Source of the DNA: Rhea pennata
Taxonomy: Eukaryota; Chordata; Aves; Rheiformes; Rheidae
Direction: 5' to 3'
Assembly (NCBI RefSeq): GCF_028389875.1
Contig: NW_026907680.1
Location: 2,108,001 to 2,172,000 of the forward strand
Length of the DNA: 64,000 bases
Part shown: piece after piece, positions 55,810-64,000 of the stretch
Layout of the letters: each line of letters starts with the position of its first letter
How positions within the stretch are numbered: position 1 is the stretch's first letter
Program-made: the position numbers and the translations under genes
The notes under the pieces: model-generated
What the model was told of the DNA's origin: nothing
Databases searched by the model: none
The model's input: the letters and a program-made list of their open reading frames with translations, nothing else

Positions 55810-56026
55810 AGATGCCAGCTGTGCTCTACTTCTGCAATGTATCTGCCTCTCCAGCACTCTCTGTGAGCAACCCAACAAAGCCTCTGGGGCTCTCTGCTTG
55901 GTGGCTGTGGAACTGCAGGGCGTTTCCACGCTAGAAGATGGAGAGTTTCTCTTCAGCTGTGTGATGAGTAAGATCTTTGGTGTGAACAAGCAAGGGATGT
56001 TCAGCCTTGCTGGGCTTCCCTTCAGG
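55810..56026 (+). CDS. Cassette exon h, unit F
   Basis: Open after a gttttcag acceptor. It reads DASCALLLQCICLSSTLCEQ, then GALCLVAVELQGVSTLEDG and FLFSCVMSKIFGVNKQGMFS to GLPFR. It lies directly upstream of the second Ser/Gly-rich last exon. Confidence 0.4.
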
Positions 56027-56201
56027 GCAGAAGGGTGCTGACAGGAAGGCTCACAGGAAGAGTTAGGGAACAGGCCTTTCCCTTGCGGGAAAAGAGACCG
56101 GCTCTGGCCCCCACTGCGCACCCCTGTCCTCCCTAGCAGGACGGCCTTGGCCTTTCTGCCGCAGGAGGGCACAGCCTGTTCCTTTCTGCCTCCTTCTCCA
56201 G

Positions 56202-56822
56202 GGGGAAGAAGAGCCATGGGCGGAGACAGGGACAAGCAGGAGAAAGAGCAGCAGCAGTGGCAGTGTCAGCGGCAGACCCGGTGGCAACAGAAGACAGAGC
56301 AGCAGTGGCAGGGGCAGTGGCAGCATCAGTGGCAGCCACAGTGCCGGCAGCAGCCCCACTGGCAGTGGCAGTGGGAGCCCCAGTGGCAGACACAGCGGCA
56401 GCCCCACCGGGAGCCCCAGTGGCACTGGGAAACCCACTGTCAGACAGAGCGACAGCCCCAGTGTCAGCAGCAGCCTCACTGGCAGTGGCAGTGGAAGCTC
56501 CAGCTGCAGGCACAGCGGCAGCTCCAGTGCCAGTGTCAGACAGAGCGGCAGCGGCAGTGGAAGCTCCAGTGGCGGGGACAGCAGCAGATCCACTGGCGGT
56601 GGCAGCAGCAGTGGAAGCCCCGGTGGCGGGCACAGCGGCAGCCCCAGGGGCAGGCGCAGTCGAAGACCACATGTCAGACAGAGGGGAAGCGGCAGTGGGA
56701 GCCCCGGGGGCAGCGGCGGTGGCCACAGCAGCAGCCACAACGGCGGCAGCGGCGGCAGCAGCAGCAGCAGCTCTGCTTGTGAGCCGCGCGAGCACCCAGG
56801 AAGTTCTTGTGTGCTGAATTAA
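56202..56822 (+). CDS. Ser/Gly/Pro-rich last exon, second copy
   Basis: After a ttctccag acceptor, open from GEEEPWAETGTSRRKSSSSG to TAA at 56820-56822, ending EPREHPGSSCVLN. It has about 80 codons fewer repeats than the left copy, but the same frame, same acceptor and a conserved C-terminus. The 255-base exon that precedes it on the left is missing here; the cassette exon h lies about 175 bases upstream instead. Other frames (Gln/Trp-rich and Ala-rich) are also open because of the repeat. Confidence 0.5.
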   Translation, partial: GEEEPWAETGTSRRKSSSSGSVSGRPGGNRRQSSSGRGSGSISGSHSAGSSPTGSGSGSPSGRHSGSPTGSPSGTGKPTVRQSDSPSVSSSLTGSGSGSSSCRHSGSSSASVRQSGSGSGSSSGGDSSRSTGGGSSSGSPGGGHSGSPRGRRSRRPHVRQRGSGSGSPGGSGGGHSSSHNGGSGGSSSSSSACEPREHPGSSCVLN

Positions 56823-57049
56823 ACCAGCTGCCCCAGGCCGGGTGGCTCTTGGCGGGGTGTGCGGCGCGCTCGCCCGCCTGCAGCGCGGCAGCTCTGGGGA
56901 GGCCTGAGGAGCGGAGCGGAGCAGCCGGGGCTCGGGGCCAGGAAGGCTCCTCCTCACAGCGGCTGCTCCCGCGAGGCGCCAGGGAGGGGGCGGGGCTCGG
57001 CGGCCGCGCTGCCTGCTGGGATTGCAGTTCCCGGCGCGGGGCGGCAGCG

Positions 57050-57450
57050 GCATCGCTGGGCCTGGGGGAGGGAAGGGGGCGCGGCGAGGGGCCCAGGCGT
57101 CCGAGCCGGCGCTCAGGTAACGGGGGTGGGGGGAGGGTGCTCGGACGCCTGGGCCCCTGGCGTGGGAAGGGATGGGGACTTCCTGGGCACGTGGAAGGAG
57201 GGGCCCAGACGCCTGGGCCCCTGGGGTAGGGGGAGGCAATGGGGTGTCCGGATGCCTGGGCCCTGGAGTCAGGGCGGGGCAGAGGGATGCCCGTACGCCT
57301 GGGCCGCTCGCGTAGTGGGCAGAAGAGAGGTGCCCGGACACCTGGGCCCCTCGGGTAGAGGCGGGCAGGAGAATGCCCAGATGCCTGGGCCCCTGGGGTG
57401 CAGGGGGGCAGAGGGGTGCCTGGACCCCTGGGGTGGGAGGGAGCAGGGGG
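57050..57450. repeat. GC-rich degenerate minisatellite (right arm)
   Basis: Mirror of 50740-51190, units around gcctgggcccctggggt. CpG-rich on the 56.85-57.1 kb side. The TG-rich stretch to 57.6 kb mirrors 50.58-50.73 kb. No gene. Confidence 0.75.
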
Positions 57451-58445
57451 GATGTTGCCCCAGTGGTCCCCATTGCGCTGCATATGTGTGTGCGTGGGGC
57501 TGCCGTGTGTGTGTCTTTGCCTGTGAAAGGCCCAGCTGTGTCGTTGGCATGTGCGTGTCGGCGTGTTTGTGGGGCAGCCATGTTGACGTGTGCATGGTTG
57601 CTGCAGAACAAACCAAGGGTGATGAGCTCAATTGAACGTATTTGCCATGACACTGTCTGAAATTAGCTTAAAACTCCAATGCAGTGAGTTCCCAGCAAGA
57701 CATACAGGTTGAACCAGGTGATGGGATGTCTCCTCCCTGTCAGAGGTGCTCATCGTACATCATCCATAGCTCCAGCATTTCCCATGGCCAGTTCACACTG
57801 TGCAGCTGTGGTGGTCTCTGATAGGGCTGTAATTAGCTGTGCTGTCACTTGATGGCACTGGCTCAGTGGAGATGGGAGCAGCCGTGAGAAAGGGTCACCA
57901 GCAAGGCTGGGAGGTGGCCTGGGAGTCCTAGTCCCCTAAGGGAAGGAGCCTCCTTTGGAAAGGTGTCTGCTCTGTCCTTCCCTTCTGCAGCGCCCCGTCG
58001 ACTGTGCAAGATTGGAGCTCCCTCCCATTGCTTCCCCTCTCATTTCTTTTCTGTTTTGCTGTCCCACAGGCTTTAGGGGCAGAGAACAAATCCCCAAAGA
58101 ATCTGTTCAAATGTTGGCAGTGACAGGTGAGACTTTTGGGGGCAAAATGCCTCAAAACCAGGGGCAGGGGCTCAAACACCCACTCTAAAACACAGCATTG
58201 GCCCCGGCACAGCCCCAGTTTGAATTAGACCTTCACACGAGCCTCTGCTTTCGGCTAGATGCTGCCATCACCCACTAACAACAGAGAGGACTGGGTGCTC
58301 CGTGGTGCCGTTCATTTCCTCCTTGGGTCGTGCTAGCTCAGGCAAACCCCTCTCTGAAGTGGCTGCTGCTCCATGACCTGTGAAGCAGCTGAAAGAGCAC
58401 CAGTGTGTCCACAGATGACTAACCCTTTGCTTCTGGCCTCCCCAG

Positions 58446-58699
58446 GGGAACACTTTGTTGATAGGCACTGAGTGGAGCTGACTGAACGCGTTGTTGAAGT
58501 GAAAGGTGTCCTGGACCTCCTGCTCGGGGACATTCTGGACTTTGAGCAATACCAAAGAATTCTGTCGGAGAAACCATCCCACACCATGATGCGTGAGCTG
58601 TTCAGGCTGATGCCGAGCTGGACTTATTGGTGCAAGGATCGCCTGTACGAGGCCCTGAAGAAAAAGCCCCCACGCCTTGTTGAAGCCCTTGAGAAGTAA
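58446..58699 (+). pseudogene. CARD-domain exon, right arm (nonsense mutation)
   Basis: Copy of the CARD exon at 49490-49743. In the RHRVEL motif the Arg codon CGA has become TGA (58469-58471), a CpG-type change. The rest stays open to the same TAA with a few substitutions (LLLSWTPW to LMPSWTYW, PPPL to PPRL). If the intact copy is expressed, this one would give only a short stub before the stop. Confidence 0.75.
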
Positions 58700-58779
58700 T
58701 TTGCCGAGGCACTGACTGCTCTGTGATACAGAGGAGTTCTTCCATGGAGAAGCAAAGTTCCTCTAGGCAGCTCACAAGT

Positions 58780-59530
58780 GACTTCACAAATGGCAGCATC
58801 ACCAAATCACTGAATCAACGCATTGCTGAAGTTGGAAAGCACCCCTGGAGAACATCTGCCTCCACCCTCTTTTCTTTTATACCTGGAGGTATACCTGGAG
58901 CATGCTGACTGAGACTGTGTCCAGTTGGGTTTTGAGCAGCAGCAAGGATGGAGACTCACAGTCCTGCTGAGCAACTTGGTCCAGTCTTCCATCGCTCTTG
59001 CAGCAGAAAATCTTCTCTTACATTTCAATGGAATTTCTTGTATTTCTACATGTGCCTGTTGCCTCCCATCCTGCCACTGGCTGTCACAGAAGAATCTGTC
59101 TCTGTCTTCTTTATGCCATGTCCCCATCAGGTACTTCTGTACATTCAAATTGCCCTGAGCCTTCTCCCCTTACACACTGAACAGGCCCAGCTATCTCTGT
59201 CTCTCCTCATACAGGAGATGCTCCAGGCCCTTAGTCTTCTTTGTGGTTGGACTCACTCCAGTAGGTCCATGTTTCTCTTGTGCTGGTGGACAAAGCTCTC
59301 CAGGTGCGGCCTCACCAGTGCTGAGCAGAGGGGAAGGATCACCTGCCTCCACCTGCTGGCAATGCTCTTCCTGATGCAGCCCAGGATACCATGGCTGCTC
59401 TTTGCCACCAGAGCACATTGCTGGTTCATGGTCAGCTTGGTGCCCACCACAGCCCCCAGGTCCTTCTCTGAAAAGCTCCTTTCCAGCACAGCCAGGTATC
59501 AGCACCCCTCCCTGGTTACGCACCAAGTCC
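58780..59530 (-). mobile_element. CR1 LINE fragment (right inner arm)
   Basis: Inverted twin of 48660-49392, same truncation point, so the CR1 inserted before the arms duplicated. Confidence 0.9.
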
Positions 59531-59796
59531 CTGCTTCATCAGGACATTGTTGAAGAAGCAATGGGAGACAGCGTGGAGCCCTTCTGGAGGCAGCTGCACA
59601 ACACCTGCTGCTCTCCTCTCCTGCACTGAGCTTGCCAACACCCCTGCTGCCTCCCCAGGCTGGTTGCTCCCTCCCAGGCACTAACAGCAGCTTTGTGGCC
59701 ACTGGTGGCCTCTCAGGTCTTGAGGCACAAGTGAGCTCACTAGCAGAAGCAGCAGCAAGCTTCCTCCTCCTGGCTTCCAGGTGGGTGGGCTTGGAA

Positions 59797-60133
59797 TCAC
59801 CTCCCTGTCAGCACTGACACCATTTTCCTGCCGCGACGCTCCCGGATGCAAGGCACAAGTGCCCTCACACTCAGCATCAAAGCCTTGTGCCTGCCAGTGG
59901 CCATGCTGGGCTGCACTACAGGGTTTTCCAGTGCAGGAGGACTGAAGTAGGGGACACAGAACAGATCCAGGAGCAATGTGCTCAGTGCTAAGAGAACGTT
60001 GAAAACGCTACATGTCTGTAGCAGGAAGAGAATGGAAGGGAGCAGAGGGACTGCTTTGGCTAAAAGGCAGCACCTGACTTGAGCAAGACCATACGTGTGC
60101 TTCCATACAAAATACTTAGGCAGCTCCATCAAG
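59797..60133 (-). CDS. Block Y open frame 6, right copy
   Basis: After ttctgcag on the minus strand, LMELPKYFVWKHTYGL and the same hydrophobic region as 13425-13761, open to the same TGA. This copy and the left one keep the basic tail that the middle copy lost. Confidence 0.35.
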
Positions 60134-60186
60134 CTGCAGAAGAAAGGTTAGCCAGTTGGTTACTCGCACGAGAAGGAACATGGACT

Positions 60187-60507
60187 TTACGGTGCCAGAC
60201 AAGCTCCGTATCCCTGCAGGCTTGTTAGAGGGAAGTGCCATGTGCCTGGCAGTTTTTGAAACCCCTTGGAGTTTAGATTCAGCCTGCGGCAAGGATTTCT
60301 CACAGCCAGACCACTTAGTGGGAAACCATTACCGTGCTGTGTAAAGCAAATATTTTTCACCAGCATTGCATTGTATTTTGTGCCGGTCACATCCTTTCTG
60401 CTCAGAATATCACAATGCCTCTGTATTGCCCTGGAAAGTGGCATTTGCTGAAGATCCTTCAGTAGATGCATGGAGGCCAACACATGTACTTCCAACTTCA
60501 CCTGCAC
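60187..60507 (-). CDS. Block Y open frame 5, right copy
   Basis: Acceptor ctctcccag, 107 codons to TAA, no insertion, same length as the left copy. It reads VQVKLEVHVLASMHLLKDL to YGACLAP. Third open copy of this frame. Confidence 0.45.
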   Translation of the reverse strand: MQVKLEVHVLASMHLLKDLQQMPLSRAIQRHCDILSRKDVTGTKYNAMLVKNICFTQHGNGFPLSGLAVRNPCRRLNLNSKGFQKLPGTWHFPLTSLQGYGACLAP

Positions 60508-60742
60508 CTGGGAGAGGGGGAAAAAAAAACCCAGTGTTAGTTTTTCAGCACACACAGCCCAAAACGTTTGTGGAAATAAATAGTACATGGGAGTGGATGG
60601 TGCAAAAATGTAGAGAGATGTAAAGCCCTCAGAGGAACTCAAAATGAAAGGGGCCCACACAGAGGAAGACATTTGATTTTTTGTGTTTGATTATCACTCA
60701 ACGGGCTCTTGAAAGAGAGTGAAGGAAATTCCACTGGATATC

Positions 60743-61050
60743 CCCATCAAAGGGATGGGGCCGAACTCTTTTCACTAGTGCCACGCAACAGGACAAGAGG
60801 CAACGGGCACAAACTGAACCAGCGGAAGCTCCGCCTCAATATGAGGAGGAATTTCTTTCCTGTGAGAGTGACCGAGCACTGGCAGAGGTTTCCCAGAGAC
60901 ATTGTAGAGTCTCCTCCTCTGGAGAGATTCAGACCCTGCCCGGATGCAACCCTGTCTAACATGGTCGAGGTGACCCTGCCTGAGCAGGGAGGTAGGACTA
61001 GATGATCCCCTGAGGTCCCTTCCAACCTTACCCATTCTGTGATTCTGTGA
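60743..61050 (+). mobile_element. CR1 LINE 3' end in right block Y
   Basis: Same insertion site and orientation relative to block Y as 12511-12817. It ends ttctgtgattctgtg. Confidence 0.85.
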
Positions 61051-64000
61051 TATGCCCCACACGTTTTCAGAAAACCCACCGACCATATCTACTTACACCA
61101 CTGCCCAACCTGGACTCCTGCAGGTTGGACTCCTGTCTCCAAGCGTCCCATCTTCCTTCACAGCTCAGAAAGGCAGTTTTATGGAGGACAAATCTTTTAG
61201 CCGCTTTCTGCTGAGCCTTCTCGATGGAGATGTATATGCATACACAAACACACACACGGGTACCACTTGCCCTGTCGAAACTTCCTTTTTTTCCAGGGAA
61301 ACTCCTCTACAGGACTATGTAAACCAACCAAGAAGACCCTCAGTGTCTTCCTGCATCGAGCACAATCAGATAAAGTCTCAGAAGCCAATAAATGACATTG
61401 TTGCCAGTCAGCACGGGATGACATTCAAAAATGCTAGTGTTAGGCAATAGGTTTGTGGACACGCCAGCAAATGTTGAAAGCTATAGAGAAACAAATCACA
61501 GTGCTGGGTGAGGAAAAGATCCTGGAGCAAAAAGGACCTCTCTGATGAGCTCCGTGCTTTGAAATAGGTCCTGTCACAAAGCAGGGACTCCAGAGGAACC
61601 AGTTTGCCCTCCTCCTCCGCCCATCCCTTTCCTTTGTCAGAGCCTGGGAAGCACACTGCATACACGAGTGGAAGGCCCACATCTCCAGTGGATCTGAGGA
61701 GCTTTCCTTCTCTGACAATACCTATGCAGACTCTTCCTGTGCCCTTCTGCGAATGGAGCCATTAGGAGCCACAGTCATCTCAGTGTGGCCGGGGACACTG
61801 GTGGGGAGTTCTTGTTTTCTTCTTGAAATTGTATGAGTAAAGAGAAAAGCAAGAACTCAGTCCCTTCAGGAGAGCTCCTGCTGAAGGTGGCAGCCCAGCA
61901 TGCCAAGAGGCCCACTTGTGTTCTGAGGCCGTACTTGAAGACCAGGCTGAGAAAATTGTTGGCTTTACCTGAGGACTTTGGCTCCCCAGTATGGCTTAAG
62001 GCCTTTGTGATGAGGAGTTCCCGCACCCTTTTCTGATCCAAATCATGCTCCCATACGGGCAGCTGACTCTCTGCTGTGACAAACGTGGTCTGGAGGAAAA
62101 AGCCAGCCCAAGATGTCTTTCTGCCTTGCTTGCTTCTGGTAGGGATCAATCTTTTCAAACAAACCAAAACCAGAACCTCTCATTCCTCTCCATGTTATAG
62201 GCTCCCCAAATAAGAGCTACAGAAGGACCAAAGCACAGGGAATGGCTGGGCAATAAAGTGCCAGAGGGTATTTGCTGCAGGAGGAGTAAGGCCTCTTGGG
62301 GAGTAAATGACCACATCTGAACTTTGCATGCACCGGGGCAGGCTGTGAGCTAACAGCTCTTGGTCAGGAAGGAGAGGCAAGAGAGAGGTCGCTGAAAGCC
62401 GCATCTCCTTGCCCTTCAGAGGTGAAAAGAAGCCCAGCAGAAGTGCTTTGAAGAGGAAGAGAGAAGCCAAGCAAGGAGCCGCATCTGGCCCTGCCACACA
62501 TTGACGGTGTGCTTTCAGCCCAAGGTGGGGGTGCGCTTCTGGAAGGACCAAGCGGACAAAGGCTTTGTGGCTCCTGCCTCTGGCTGACGAAGCTCCCAGG
62601 CCCCAGGCTGCTGGAAGAAGACCCTGTTGGGGCAATCAGTGCATTTTTGGCTGTTCTGCACCTACTTGCTGCTGTTCCAGCCTGTGCTAGAAAGACTGTG
62701 CTGAAGCACCAGCAGCTCTCGGAACACTGGCCTCAAGCACTTAGTGAGCTGCAGTTTGCAAGCAGAACCTCCGTGTACTTGCTGCTGCTCCAGCCTTTGC
62801 AAGAGAGGCCTAGGCTGGAGTAACATCTCGTTGGAATCGGACTCTCTCCTAAGCCAGAGGTCTGTCTGCAGAGAAGGCAGTGCCTGGCCTGGCCCTGGGG
62901 CCTGTGGGGCAGAGGCTCTGCGGGCTGGCAGAGGCCATGTGGGGTTTTCTGGGAGGAAAACATCTGCACTGGAGGAGAAGAGAGCTAAATTCCCTAATTC
63001 TCCCTCCCACCGCACTTCTGTTCTGCCTTCCTCCCCTTCTCGCACCATGGCTCCACCGCCTGCAGCTTTTCCTGCCAGCACCAAATGCCCTCTCCCATGT
63101 CTATTGCCTGCCTTAGCCAACACACACCAGCCCACTTCTGGGGCACTTGGCTGTGCCCCAGAGAGCCCTCCCGGCAGCAGGGCACTGCCTTGGGGCACCC
63201 ACCTCTTGGCAGGTGCCAAAAAGCAGCTGCCACAAAGGCTCCTGGGGCCAGCAGAGCTGCTGCTGCTGCTGCTGCTGTGCGTGGGCAGAGCAGGGGCAAA
63301 AGCACTTTCTGAGCTTCCCCACAGACCTGCTGACCCCTCAGCAGCCTCCCCAGTCTCCAGCTCTTCTCCAGCCTTGGCACCTCCTTTTCCCTTCCCCCAA
63401 AACAACAGCGTGGAACAGAAAGCCAACACTCAGGAAACCTCCTTCCCTGTGGAGTGGTCCCTGCCTTGACTTTCCTCCGGGCAAGCTCCTGGGGCTGAGC
63501 AGCAGCTCTGAGCAGCCTTGCCCCACACAGCCTCTGATCTGGGACAGCAAGATCCTGCCCTTCTGTGGGCTGCTACTTCCCACTATGGCTTCTCCACGCA
63601 GCGCTGCAGGCAGTTGCCCAGGCGGGCTGAGTGCTGACCAAGGCAGGTGGCAGAGGCATGGCCCTGGGCACCCTGACCTCCCAGGACACTGCTCTCAGCC
63701 ACAGCCCTGGGCACACCTGGCTGCACGCACGCCCTGCTCGCACAGCCCTGCCGCCCTCCCCGGCAGAAGGGAGCCATGCCACCCTGTCCCTCGGACACTG
63801 TGGCAGCAAGTCCCTGCCCTAAAGCACCAGCTGCTCCACCGAGAGAGCTCTCCGGAAAGATGGCCTCAACCATCGCCTGCGCGAGGTCTCCAGGACCCCG
63901 CGAGCAGCTCAGCAGCACTGCCCTGCCGCCAGAGACTTCCCACTGGAAGGGCTCTGCCCATTTCTGCCAGAAGGAGCTCTCAGCTGCTGCCTCCCTCCTG

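Larger units (their letters stand above)
52801..56201 (+). repeat. Two further exon cassettes (units E and F)
   Basis: Unit E (52801-54320) is closest to unit B, sharing the stop in the first-exon region, the same exon g frame and exon i. Unit F (55052-56201) is closest to unit C. They are split by a solo LTR. Direct orientation, so this is a copy of the left array placed inside the inner inverted repeat. Confidence 0.75.
59900..62800 (-). repeat. Block Y, right copy
   Basis: Inverted copy of 10440-13680, including the CR1 at 60743-61050. Open frames match the left copy at 62195-62635, 61775-62167, 60187-60507 and 59797-60133. Confidence 0.8.
56980..63780 (-). repeat. Inner inverted repeat, right arm
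   Basis: Reverse complement of 42050-51198, shorter because it lacks two left-arm inserts. Homology ends near 63780; the last ~220 bases of the window are not matched elsewhere in it and contain no gene I can support. Confidence 0.85.

Noticed and set aside
56133..57653. 506-codon minus-strand frame
   Set aside because: It runs through the GC minisatellite and the Ser/Gly repeat in antisense; low-complexity Pro/Ala sequence, not conserved as a unit.

Overview
The window looks like bird genomic DNA. The evidence is one complete vertebrate gene (TMEM209) with bird-style compact introns, at least eight CR1 LINE fragments with the typical avian CR1 3' end, a degenerate class I (gammaretrovirus-like) endogenous retrovirus, and CpG-rich promoters. 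I cannot name the species.

Layout. (1) 1-13.9 kb is a duplicated region. Block X (about 0.97-10.4 kb) holds four tandem ~1.6 kb exon cassettes of an unrecognised plus-strand gene, ending in a long Ser/Gly/Pro-rich last exon at 8399-9253. Block Y (10.4-13.9 kb) holds further exon-like open frames plus a CR1. (2) 13924-20599 is an ERV with two LTRs, gag and a broken pol, and no recognisable env. (3) 20.6-36 kb is single-copy sequence. It holds TMEM209 on the minus strand: 14 coding exons at 33929-21971, which join in phase to a 560-residue protein, and a CpG-island promoter at 34.3-35.9 kb that is itself duplicated. (4) 36.06-42.05 kb is block X again, inverted and shorter, so TMEM209 and the ERV lie between inverted arms. 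(5) 42.05-51.2 and 56.98-63.78 kb are the arms of a second, inner inverted repeat. Each arm carries block Z, block Y, a block with a CARD-domain exon, a CR1 and a GC-rich minisatellite. The ~5.8 kb between these arms holds another X fragment, two more exon cassettes, a solo LTR and a second Ser/Gly-rich last exon.

How it fits together. TMEM209 encodes a two-pass nuclear-envelope protein and looks fully functional. Around it is a mosaic of segmental duplications of multi-exon genes that I cannot assign to known families, apart from the CARD exon (ASC/NLRP1/CARD8-like). In the cassettes, exon lengths, splice sites and reading phase are often kept between copies, while other copies carry stops, frameshifts or lost exons. 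This suggests a young family that is expanding and decaying, in which some members may still be expressed. The ERV sits exactly at the boundary between duplicated and single-copy DNA without matching target-site duplications, so it may mark a recombination breakpoint.
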